From NCBI GenBank assembly GCA_934675115.1, contig CAKUPH010000064.1:1-11777 (forward strand): a stretch of DNA of 11,777 bases, written 5' to 3'. Positions 1 to 6,026 of this stretch are shown here, in pieces. The notes beneath the pieces were generated by a model. It saw only the letters and a list, made by a program, of their open reading frames with translations. It was not told the origin of the DNA and searched no databases. A program made the translations under genes and the position numbers. Within the stretch, counting starts at the first letter, position 1, and every line of letters begins with the position of its first letter. Origin of the DNA: an uncultured Oscillospiraceae bacterium. GTDB lineage: Bacteria > Bacillota > Clostridia > Oscillospirales > Oscillospiraceae.

Positions 1-23
1 TACCAGACCCCCACTAAGGGGTA

Positions 24-44
24 CACAGGGGATTATCCCCTGTG
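24..44. repeat. 21-base palindrome with a single central base
   Basis: CACAGGGGAT (24-33) and ATCCCCTGTG (35-44) are exact reverse complements around one central T. It lies 9 bases before the 30-base palindrome and shares the CACAG/CTGTG edge with it. No T-run follows. Confidence 0.8.
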
Positions 45-53
45 CGCATCTTT

Positions 54-83
54 GGTGACTTTCTGTGCGCACAGAAAGTCACC
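54..83. repeat. 30-base perfect palindrome
   Basis: Bases 54-68 and 69-83 are exact reverse complements with no spacer. The left arm begins GGTGACTTTC and the centre is TGTGCGCACA. As RNA or single-stranded DNA this would be a very stable hairpin; as duplex DNA it could bind a symmetric protein dimer. There is no T-run on either side, so it is not a terminator. Confidence 0.85.
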
Positions 84-217
84 CCAGCGGAGCGTCCGCG
101 GGACGCGCCACTCCGCTTCGCCGGAGTAACGGCGAATTCGGACCTGACACACATAGGAAATCCTTCTTCCACCCCGTAGGGCGGAAAGGGTTTCCGGGAA
201 AACTGGTTTTCCCGGAA

Positions 218-265
218 GGCGCGCCGCGTCAGCGGGTTTGGCATTTCCGCAGAAATGCCCGCGCC
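218..265. other. Predicted three-way junction fold
   Basis: A closing stem GGCGCG (218-223) / CGCGCC (260-265) encloses two perfect hairpins: CCGC-GTCA-GCGG (224-235) and GGCATTT-CCGCAG-AAATGCC (240-259), with four bases (236-239) between them. Nested helices of this kind are more typical of a folded RNA than of a simple inverted repeat. The fold was worked out by eye. Confidence 0.5.
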
Positions 266-288
266 TTAAAGGGCGCAGCCCTTTGCAT

Positions 289-323
289 AAAAACTCCCCT
301 GAGGTCACTCAGGGGAGTTTTTT
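289..323 (-). terminator. Terminator of ileS, probably bidirectional
   Basis: A 15-bp perfect stem (289-303/308-322) has a 4-base loop GTCA and a GC core CTCCCCTGAG/CTCAGGGGAG. Read on the minus strand it starts 6 bases after the ileS stop codon and ends in GTTTTT. Read on the plus strand it ends in six T's (318-323), so it can also stop transcription entering from the left. Confidence 0.92.
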
Positions 324-328
324 GTTAT

Positions 329-3133
329 TTATTCACCCAGCACCCGTGCGCAGCGGTCGCACAGCTCGGCGTGATGCCCGGCGGTGCCGATGCGGACGTC
401 GTGGTTCCAGCAGCGGGGGCACTTGGCGCCGGCGGCGGGGGAGACCTTGACGGTCAGGCCGTCGAACTCCTCACCCTTGTAGCCTTCGCCCTCGCCCTCA
501 GCGGCGGTGACGGCGGACACGATGCAGATGGCGGCCAGATCCGCCTCGTCAAGGCCCATGGCCTTGAAGGCAGCCCATGCGTCGCCGGAGAAAGTCAGGG
601 CCAGATCGGCGTCCTGATTTTTCTTGATGCCCTGCTCGCCCCGGGCCAGCTCCAGCGCCTTGTTCACGTCGTCCCGGAGGGCGATGACGCGGTTCCACTT
701 GTCGGCCTGAGCCTCGCTGAGAGCCAGCGCCGGATCGTAGTCGGGGATGTCGTTATACAGGACGCACTCGGGGTCGTCCTTGGCGGCGTGGGGCATGGCG
801 GCCCAGATCTCCTGACTGGTGAAGGCCAGAATTGGGGCGATGAGCCGGGTCATGCCGTCCAGAATGTGATAGAGGGCGGACTGGGCGGAGCTGCGCTGGG
901 CGTCGTCGCCGCAGTACAGCCGGTCCTTGATGATGTCCAGATAGAAGTTGGACATCTCCACCACGCAGAAGTTGTAGATGGCGCGGTAGACGGCGTGGAA
1001 CTCGTAGCGGTCGTAAGCGTCGCGGCAGGCCTTGACCAGCTCGTTGAACTGGGCCACGGCCCAGCGGTCCAACTCGGCCATATCGGCCGGCACTACGGGG
1101 TGGTCAGGATCGAAGCCGGACAGGTTGCCCAGCATGTACCGGGCGGTGTTCCGGATCTTCAGGTAGGCCTGAGACAGCTGCTTGAGGATCTCCGGGGAGA
1201 TGCGCATATCCTGCGTATAGTCGGCGGAGGACACCCACAGGCGGAGCATGTCCGCGCCGTAGTCCTTGATGACCTCGTCGGGGGAGACGGCGTTGCCCAG
1301 GGACTTGTGCATGGCCCGGCCCTCGCCGTCCACGGTCCAGCCGTGGGTGATGATCTGCTTGTAGGGGGCAACGCCCTTGGAGGCGATGGAGGTCAGCATG
1401 GAGGACTGGAACCAGCCGCGGTACTGGTCGCCGCCCTCCAGATACACGTCGGCGGGGAACTGGAGCTCGGGCCGCTCGTCCAGCACGGCGGCGTGGGTGG
1501 AGCCGGAGTCGAACCACACGTCCATGATGTCGGACTCCTTGGAGAAGTGGTCATGGCCGCACTTGGGGCACACAAAGCCCTCGGGCAGCAGCTCGTCGGC
1601 GGACTTCTCGAACCAGATGTTGGAGCCGTGCTCCCGGAAGAGATCGGACACCCGGCCAATGGTCTCGGGGGTGACGATGTCCGCGCCGCACTTGTCGCAG
1701 TAGAAGATGGGGATGGGCACGCCCCACTTGCGCTGGCGGGAGATGCACCAGTCGTTGCGCTCGGAGATCATGGCGGTCATGCGGTCCTTGCCCCAGGCGG
1801 GGTGCCACTTGATGTCGTCGCAGGACTTGACGGCGGCGTCCTTGATGGCGTCCACGGAGCAGAACCACTGCTCGGTGGCGCGGTAGATGATGGGGTTCTT
1901 GCAGCGCCAGCAGTGGGGATAAGAGTGGGTGATCTTCTCCTTGGCCAGCAGGGCGTCCTCGGCCTCCAGATCGGCCACCACCATGTCGTTGCCCTTGGCG
2001 TAGAACTGGCCGTTGTAGCGCTCGTCGGTCATGACGCCCTTGGCGTTGACGGGGACAGGCACGCCGATGCTGGTCTTGCCCGCGGCGTCGTAGGCCCGGC
2101 AGATGTTGAAGTCGTCGGCGCCGAAGCCGGGGGCGGTGTGGACGCAGCCGGTACCGGCCTCCAGCGTCACGTGGTCGCCGCACAGCAGGATGCTGTCCCG
2201 GTCGAACAGGGGGTGCCTGGCGGTCATAAGCTCGAACTCGCTGCCCTTGAGGGTGGCCAGCACCGTGCAGGCGGAGAAGTCGATGCCGGCGGCCTTGCAG
2301 ACGCTCTCGGCGAGGCCCTCGGCCAGAATGTAGATCTCGCCGTTGGGGGCCTGAAGCAGCACGTAGTCAAAGGCGGCGTTGACGCAGATGGCCATGTTGC
2401 CGGGGATGGTCCACGGGGTGGTGGTCCAGATCACGAAGTACATTTTGGACAGGTCGCCGTACCGGCCCAGCTTGCCCTGATCGTCCCGGACGGGGAACTT
2501 GACGAAGATGGTGGTGCAGGGGTCGTCGGCGTACTCGATCTCCGCCTCGGCCAGGGCGGTCTGGTCGGAGGGGCACCAGTACACGGGCTTCATGCCCTTG
2601 TAGATATAGCCCTTCTTGGCCATCTCGCCGAAAACCTGGATCTGCTTGGCCTCGAACTCGGGCTTCAGGGTGATATAGGGGTTATCCCAGTCGCCCACCA
2701 CGCCCAGCCGCTGGAACTGACCGGTCATCTTCTCGATATAGCCCAGCGCAAACTCCTTGCACTTGTCCCGGAACTCGGCGGTGGTCATCTCGTCCCGCTT
2801 GATCTTCTTGTCCTTGAGGACGGCGGACTCGATGGGCAGGCCGTGGGTGTCCCAGCCGGGGACATAGGGGGCCTGGAAGCCGGTCATGTTCTTGTACTTG
2901 ACGATGAAGTCCTTGAGGATCTTGTTCAGGGCGGTGCCCATGTGGATGTTGCCGTTGGCGTAGGGAGGGCCGTCGTGGAGCACGAACTTGGGTTTGCCCT
3001 CGTTCTTCTTCATCAGCTTCTTGTAGGTGATGCGCTCCCACTCGCCGTTGAGCAGCTCCGGCTCACGCTTGGGCAGGCCCGCCCGCATGGGGAAGCCGGT
3101 CTGGGGAAGGTGAACTGTCTTGTTGTAGTCCAT
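329..3133 (-). CDS. ileS: Isoleucine--tRNA ligase (IleRS)
   Basis: A class I aminoacyl-tRNA synthetase that charges tRNA-Ile in the cytoplasm and removes mischarged valine. The 934 residues are full length for the family. Visible in order: the HIGH-type motif HMGT at 64-67 followed by ALNKILKD; the CP1 editing domain with WTTTPWTIPGN (236-246) and GTGCVHTAPGFGADD (327-341); paired Cys sites at 408/411, 479/482 and 522/525; the KMSKS loop in the form MHKSLGN (608-614); an anticodon-binding region from about 690; and a C-terminal zinc finger with C905, C908, C925 and C928. The start is ATG with AGGAGG (3143-3148) 9 bases upstream. A sigma-A promoter and an isoleucine T-box precede it and a terminator follows, so it is an independently controlled single gene. 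The second His of HIGH is Thr. Confidence 0.98.
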   Translation of the reverse strand: MDYNKTVHLPQTGFPMRAGLPKREPELLNGEWERITYKKLMKKNEGKPKFVLHDGPPYANGNIHMGTALNKILKDFIVKYKNMTGFQAPYVPGWDTHGLPIESAVLKDKKIKRDEMTTAEFRDKCKEFALGYIEKMTGQFQRLGVVGDWDNPYITLKPEFEAKQIQVFGEMAKKGYIYKGMKPVYWCPSDQTALAEAEIEYADDPCTTIFVKFPVRDDQGKLGRYGDLSKMYFVIWTTTPWTIPGNMAICVNAAFDYVLLQAPNGEIYILAEGLAESVCKAAGIDFSACTVLATLKGSEFELMTARHPLFDRDSILLCGDHVTLEAGTGCVHTAPGFGADDFNICRAYDAAGKTSIGVPVPVNAKGVMTDERYNGQFYAKGNDMVVADLEAEDALLAKEKITHSYPHCWRCKNPIIYRATEQWFCSVDAIKDAAVKSCDDIKWHPAWGKDRMTAMISERNDWCISRQRKWGVPIPIFYCDKCGADIVTPETIGRVSDLFREHGSNIWFEKSADELLPEGFVCPKCGHDHFSKESDIMDVWFDSGSTHAAVLDERPELQFPADVYLEGGDQYRGWFQSSMLTSIASKGVAPYKQIITHGWTVDGEGRAMHKSLGNAVSPDEVIKDYGADMLRLWVSSADYTQDMRISPEILKQLSQAYLKIRNTARYMLGNLSGFDPDHPVVPADMAELDRWAVAQFNELVKACRDAYDRYEFHAVYRAIYNFCVVEMSNFYLDIIKDRLYCGDDAQRSSAQSALYHILDGMTRLIAPILAFTSQEIWAAMPHAAKDDPECVLYNDIPDYDPALALSEAQADKWNRVIALRDDVNKALELARGEQGIKKNQDADLALTFSGDAWAAFKAMGLDEADLAAICIVSAVTAAEGEGEGYKGEEFDGLTVKVSPAAGAKCPRCWNHDVRIGTAGHHAELCDRCARVLGE

Positions 3134-3182
3134 CGTGGAATTCCTCCTGTGTATGTGATCTTTTTTTCGGCGAAAATGATAA

Positions 3183-3216
3183 GCGCCTTTGTCTCCCTGA
3201 TGAGAGACAAAGGCGC
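3183..3216 (-). terminator. T-box attenuator terminator
   Basis: A 13-bp perfect stem GCGCCTTTGTCTC (3216-3204) / GAGACAAAGGCGC (3195-3183) has an 8-base loop. It is followed by TTATCATTTT, an interrupted U-tract. It lies just after the T-box core and shares the region that the antiterminator would use, so it should form only when charged tRNA dominates. About 50 bases separate it from the ileS start. Confidence 0.88.
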
Positions 3217-3425
3217 GCTTGTGACCTCTGCGGTACCACTCTCGTTGCCGGATGCTCCGGCCCCTCGACTGCTCTGTAACGGGAACGCCCGGCGGCAGCT
3301 ACTCTCCCGGTGGATTTCGCCGCGCGGCTCACAGGGGATATTCGCCGGAGTCCCCACGCCGCTCTCACACCGAATGAGCGGCTCTCTGGGAGGGAAAGGA
3401 CCGGGTACTCGTCCTGCTCAAAGCC
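3183..3425 (-). promoter_or_regulatory. T-box riboswitch (tRNA-Ile sensing) upstream of ileS
   Basis: The leader RNA binds uncharged tRNA-Ile and then prevents early termination, raising ileS expression when isoleucine is short. The T-box core AGTGGTACCGCAGAGG is at 3240-3225, with the UGGU bulge at 3238-3235, whose last U fits the A73 discriminator base of tRNA-Ile. Stem I spans about 3425-3326 and contains GAGTA (S-turn type), AGAGAG (distal bulge) and GAATATC. The last of these holds the specifier codon ATC at 3339-3337, about six bases before GAGC, which is the usual place. A terminator hairpin follows at 3216-3183. The codon, the acceptor match and the gene all agree on isoleucine. Confidence 0.95.
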
Positions 3426-3438
3426 TTTGAACTACACT

Positions 3439-3467
3439 ATATTATAGAGCGGAAGCGGATTTGTCAA
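3439..3467 (-). promoter_or_regulatory. Sigma-A promoter of ileS
   Basis: A consensus -35 TTGACA (3467-3462) is followed after 17 bases by TAATAT (3444-3439). An overlapping TATAAT (3446-3441) would give a 15-base spacer. Transcription would begin near 3432, just before T-box stem I. The promoter begins only about 20 bases after the stop codon of the upstream threonine aldolase gene. Confidence 0.85.
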
Positions 3468-3488
3468 CCGTCTGGGCCGTTTTTTTGC

Positions 3489-4520
3489 TCACAGCGCCCG
3501 GATGTCGGCGATGAGGGCGTCCACATGCTCCGGCTTCGTGCACCAGCTGGTGCACACCCGGACGGCGGTGTGGGTATCGTCCGTCTTTTCCCAGAAGGAG
3601 AAGGCGTATTTTTCCTCCAGCTTTTTCAGCCCCTCGTCGGGGAAGATGGGGAACTGCTGGTTGGTGCGGGAGTCGTACCGCAGGGCAAAGCCCTTTTCCT
3701 CGCAGGCGGCGCGGACGCGCATGGCCTGCTCCACGCCGTGGCGGCCCAGCGCCTCATACAGCCCGTCCGCCATAAGGCACTCGTACTGGATGCCCAGCAG
3801 ACGGCCCTTGGCCAGCATGCCGCCCCGCTGCTTGATGAAATAGCGGAAGTCCCGCTTCAGCTCCGGCTTCGTGATGACTACCGCCTCGCCGAACAGCGCA
3901 CCCACCTTGGTGCCGCCGATGTAAAACACGTCGCACAGCCGGGCAAGGTCGGGGAGGGTCAGGTCGCTCTGGGCGGCAAGGCCGTAGGCCAGCCGGGCCC
4001 CGTCCAGGAACAGGGTCAGCCCCCGGGCACGGCACACCTCGGAGATGGCGGTGAGCTCCGCCTTGGTGTACGTCACGCCGTTTTCCGTGGGGTGGGAGAG
4101 GTAGACCAGCCCGGGCTGGACGATGTGCTCGTGGGTGGAGTCATTCCAGTGGGCGTCATGGGCGGCGGCGATCTGCTCTGCGGTGATCTTCCCGTCGTCG
4201 GAGGGCAGGGGGAGGACCTTGTGGCCGGTGGACTCGATGGCGCCGGTCTCGTGGCAGTTGATGTGGCCCGGGGCGGAGCACAGCGCCCCCTGATAGGGCC
4301 GCAGGGCGGCGGCGATGACGATGGTGTTGGCTTGGGTGCCGCCCACAAGGAAGTGGACGTCGGCGTCCGGCACGGCGCAGGCATTCCGGATCATGGCCCG
4401 GGCGCGCTCGCAGTGGGGGTCAAGGCCGTAGCCCGGGGTCTGCTCCTCGTTGCTGGCGGACAGCGCCGCCAGAATGGAGGGATGGCAGCCCTCGGCGTAG
4501 TCGCATTCAAAACGGATCAT
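3489..4520 (-). CDS. Low-specificity threonine aldolase family protein (PLP enzyme)
   Basis: A fold-type I PLP enzyme of the beta-eliminating lyase / threonine aldolase family, expected to cleave threonine or allo-threonine to glycine and acetaldehyde in the cytoplasm. The 343 residues match the family. Visible: GGTQAN (60-65) for the PLP phosphate; H90 in CHETGA, which stacks on the ring; FLDGARL with D173 facing the pyridine nitrogen and R176; and YIGGTKVG with K205 as the Schiff-base lysine. The start is ATG with TCCTTT on the plus strand (AAAGGA on the coding strand, 4535-4530) 9 bases before it. It lies 27 bases after the rpsT terminator and I see no convincing promoter of its own, so it may depend on read-through from rpsT. 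No terminator follows. Some relatives act on other beta-hydroxy amino acids, so the substrate is inferred. Confidence 0.9.
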   Translation of the reverse strand: MIRFECDYAEGCHPSILAALSASNEEQTPGYGLDPHCERARAMIRNACAVPDADVHFLVGGTQANTIVIAAALRPYQGALCSAPGHINCHETGAIESTGHKVLPLPSDDGKITAEQIAAAHDAHWNDSTHEHIVQPGLVYLSHPTENGVTYTKAELTAISEVCRARGLTLFLDGARLAYGLAAQSDLTLPDLARLCDVFYIGGTKVGALFGEAVVITKPELKRDFRYFIKQRGGMLAKGRLLGIQYECLMADGLYEALGRHGVEQAMRVRAACEEKGFALRYDSRTNQQFPIFPDEGLKKLEEKYAFSFWEKTDDTHTAVRVCTSWCTKPEHVDALIADIRAL

Positions 4521-4546
4521 GGGGATCGGTCCTTTCTGATAAAATA

Positions 4547-4575
4547 AGAGCCGCCTGCACCATGCAGACGGCTCT
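4547..4575 (-). terminator. Terminator after rpsT
   Basis: A 13-bp stem (4575-4563/4559-4547) with one T-G wobble and a 3-base loop is followed on the minus strand by TATTTTATC. It lies 15 bases past the rpsT stop codon and before the threonine aldolase gene. The T-tract is interrupted, so some read-through is plausible. Confidence 0.88.
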
Positions 4576-4589
4576 CTGTGTTAATCGCA

Positions 4590-4853
4590 TCAGGCCAGCT
4601 TGTTCAGCTTGAGCGTCATGGCGCTCTTCTTGTTGGCTGCATTGTTCTTGTGCAGCAGACCATTGGCAGCAGCATGATCGACAGCCTTGACGGCCACCTT
4701 GTAAGCGGCATCGGCCTCGCTGCGGTTGCCACCGGCCACCGCGGCCTCAAACTTCTTCAGATCAGTCTTCAGCGCGGATTTCTGAGCCTTGTTCTGAGCG
4801 GCCTTGGTGGCGTTCACCAGAACACGCTTCTTGGCAGACTTGATATTGGGCAA
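4590..4853 (-). CDS. rpsT: 30S ribosomal protein S20, TTG start
   Basis: S20 is a small, basic, all-helical protein that binds 16S rRNA in the body of the 30S subunit. I place the start at the TTG at 4853, giving 87 residues beginning MPNIKSAKKRV, the canonical S20 N-terminus and normal length. An in-frame GTG at 4862 would add three residues (MFG) but overlaps the Shine-Dalgarno AGGAGG (4867-4862), whereas the TTG has an 8-base spacing. Lys- and Ala-rich helices follow, with the usual AVDHAAANGLLHKNNAANKKS region near the C-terminus. It has its own sigma-A promoter and a terminator, and is divergent from gpr, a neighbour pairing also known in Bacillus. Escherichia coli rpsT also starts with UUG, where it is linked to autoregulation. 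Confidence 0.97.
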   Translation of the reverse strand: MPNIKSAKKRVLVNATKAAQNKAQKSALKTDLKKFEAAVAGGNRSEADAAYKVAVKAVDHAAANGLLHKNNAANKKSAMTLKLNKLA

Positions 4854-4861
4854 ACCAAACA

Positions 4862-4869
4862 CCTCCTCC
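4862..4869 (-). promoter_or_regulatory. Ribosome binding site that decides the rpsT start
   Basis: The minus strand reads GGAGGAGG from 4869 to 4862. The TTG at 4853 lies 8 bases beyond it, while the GTG at 4862-4860 begins inside it. This excludes the longer 90-residue reading of S20. Confidence 0.85.
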
Positions 4870-4884
4870 GATGTAGTAGTCTAT

Positions 4885-4902
4885 CGGGATATAATTATCC
4901 CG
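4885..4902 (-). promoter_or_regulatory. Hairpin in the rpsT 5' leader
   Basis: CGGGATA (4902-4896) and TATCCCG (4891-4885) pair perfectly around an ATTA loop. The hairpin sits between the predicted transcription start (about 4908) and the Shine-Dalgarno site. It could be an mRNA stabiliser or part of S20 feedback control; the sequence alone does not show which. Confidence 0.4.
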
Positions 4903-4914
4903 TCGCAGATATGT

Positions 4915-4943
4915 ATTTTAACATCGAAAAACGAAAAATGCAA
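4915..4943 (-). promoter_or_regulatory. Sigma-A promoter of rpsT
   Basis: -35 TTGCAT (4943-4938) and -10 TAAAAT (4920-4915) are separated by 17 bases. The surrounding DNA is strongly AT-rich, with A and T tracts upstream, unlike the rest of the window. This gives a leader of about 55 bases. Confidence 0.72.
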
Positions 4944-5043
4944 TACCTGATTTTATTTTTTTGAATAAAAGATTTTCAGACGCAAAAACTTGGGAACGAA
5001 GTGATTTTGCGCCACAACATGTGGTGCCGGGAGGGCGGAAATT

Positions 5044-5937
5044 ATGATGCAGAGACGGACAGATCTGGCCGTTGAGGCCCATGAAATGTGGAAGGAGAGC
5101 GCCGGGGAGACCACGAAGCTGCCCGGCGTCCGGGCGGAAGAGGGGGCGCGGGAGGGCTTTGACGCCACGGTGGTGACGGTGCTGGATGAGGAGGGGGCCG
5201 CGGCCATCGGCAAGCCGGTGGGCCGGTATGTGACGCTGGAGCTGGACGGCCTGCTCCGCCGGGAGGAGGACGCCTTCGGCCGGGCGGCCCGGGCCATCGC
5301 CGCCGAGGTGGAGGCCATGGCCCCGGCGGAGGGGCTGGCGCTGGTGGTCGGTCTCGGCAACCGGGCGGTGACGCCGGACATCGTGGGGCCGCTGGCGGCG
5401 GAGCACGTGCTGGTCACCCGGCATCTGGTGGAGCAGCTGCCGGAGCATTTCGGCCACCTCCGGCCCGTGGCGGCGGCCGCTCCCGGAGTGCTGGCCCGGA
5501 CGGGAGTGGAGAGCGGCGAGACGGCGGCGGCGCTGACGGCGAAGCTCCGGCCCGCCTGCGTCATCGCCATCGACGCGCTGGCCTCCCGGGCCGTGGAGCG
5601 GCTGTGCCGGACGGTGCAGCTGTCGGACACCGGACTTGCCCCCGGCTCCGGCGTGGGCAACCACCGCTTCGCCCTGAACCGGGAGACGCTTGGAGTGCCG
5701 GTACTGGCCGTTGGGGTGCCTACAGTGGTGGACGGGGCCACGCTGGCGCTGGACCTTCTGGAGCGGGCGGGTGCGGCTCTGCCGGATCGGGATGCCCTTG
5801 GCGGGGCGGACCTCTTCGTCACCCCACGGGAGATCGACAGCCGGGCGGCGGATCTGGCCCGGGCCATCGGCTACGGCGTGAGCATGGGGCTGAATCCCTC
5901 GCTGACGGTGGACGACCTCATCCAGCTTCTGGAATGA
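5044..5937 (+). CDS. gpr: Spore germination protease GPR (A25 family)
   Basis: GPR is made in the forespore as a zymogen and, on germination, cleaves the small acid-soluble proteins that coat spore DNA. The 297 residues carry the family signatures: RRTDLAVEAHE (4-14), the autoprocessing site, with cleavage expected after D7; GRYVTLE (60-66); VVGLGNRAVTPD (101-112) and IAIDALASR (174-182). D112 and D177 correspond to the two Asp residues essential in the Bacillus megaterium enzyme. Further blocks are PGSGVGN (200-206), VPTVVD (225-230) and VTPREID (259-265). The ATG at 5044 has GGGAGGG (5029-5035) 8 bases upstream. It is about 70 residues shorter than Bacillus GPR: the segment between VPTVVD and VTPREID is reduced and the propeptide is only about 7 residues. 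No convincing sigma-F/G promoter was found; GAATA at 4963-4967 could be a -35 but lacks a good -10. Confidence 0.96.
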   Translation: MMQRRTDLAVEAHEMWKESAGETTKLPGVRAEEGAREGFDATVVTVLDEEGAAAIGKPVGRYVTLELDGLLRREEDAFGRAARAIAAEVEAMAPAEGLALVVGLGNRAVTPDIVGPLAAEHVLVTRHLVEQLPEHFGHLRPVAAAAPGVLARTGVESGETAAALTAKLRPACVIAIDALASRAVERLCRTVQLSDTGLAPGSGVGNHRFALNRETLGVPVLAVGVPTVVDGATLALDLLERAGAALPDRDALGGADLFVTPREIDSRAADLARAIGYGVSMGLNPSLTVDDLIQLLE

Positions 5938-5964
5938 CCGGCGGCCAAATTCGCCGGAAAAGTC

Positions 5965-5993
5965 TTGTGCTTCCCCTTTTGCTCTGATATACT
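5965..5993 (+). promoter_or_regulatory. Sigma-A promoter of the YihY-family gene
   Basis: -35 TTGTGC (5965-5970) and -10 TATACT (5988-5993) have a 17-base spacer. It lies 27 bases after the gpr stop codon. Transcription would begin near 6000, which makes an ATG at 5997 unusable and supports the downstream GTG at 6027. The gene is therefore probably expressed independently of gpr. Confidence 0.65.
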
Positions 5994-6026
5994 GAGATGA
6001 AATTGCCGCGAAAGGGGGGCGAGAGC

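Larger units (their letters stand above)
8..288. other. Gene-free, hairpin-dense intergenic region
   Basis: No gene is supported here, but nearly the whole stretch can fold. In order I see: CCCC/GGGG (9-12/18-21); a 21-base palindrome (24-44); a 30-base perfect palindrome (54-83); a 12-bp hairpin with one 5-base bulge (86-117); TTCGCCG/CGGCGAA (117-123/130-136), which shares base 117 with the previous hairpin; an 11-bp stem with a CTGG loop (192-202/207-217); a three-way junction (218-265); and AAAGGGC/GCCCTTT (268-274/278-284). The stretch 140-190 is only weakly structured. The array runs into the terminator at 289-323, so a plus-strand transcript entering from the left would end there. It could be a structured RNA, or a palindromic repeat family scattered between genes. 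Both strands fold equally, so the strand is undecided. Short open frames across it look spurious. Confidence 0.6.

Noticed and set aside
14..308. Short minus-strand open frames of 76 and 91 residues in the left intergenic region
   Set aside because: They run through perfect palindromes, lack ribosome binding sites and look like translations of repeats.
65..3430. 1121-residue plus-strand open frame across the left third
   Set aside because: It is antisense to ileS, which has every IleRS motif, a T-box and a terminator. The frame is open only because of third-position GC bias and the peptide is low-complexity Gly/Val/Leu/His.
4854..4862. GTG at 4862 as the rpsT start (90 residues)
   Set aside because: It begins within the Shine-Dalgarno site and adds residues absent from S20 proteins.
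4962..4991. Possible sigma-G promoter for gpr (GAATA followed by AAAACTT)
   Set aside because: The -35 fits, but the -10 matches only about three of the informative positions; not enough to annotate.
5938..5957. Hairpin CCGGCG/CGCCGG right after gpr as a terminator
   Set aside because: The stem is only 6 bp with an 8-base loop and is followed by A's, not T's. It might slow RNA polymerase, but I do not call it a terminator.
5997..6026. ATG at 5997 as the start of the YihY-family gene
   Set aside because: It lies 4 bases after the -10 hexamer, before the likely transcription start, and has no ribosome binding site. GTG at 6027 has a good one.
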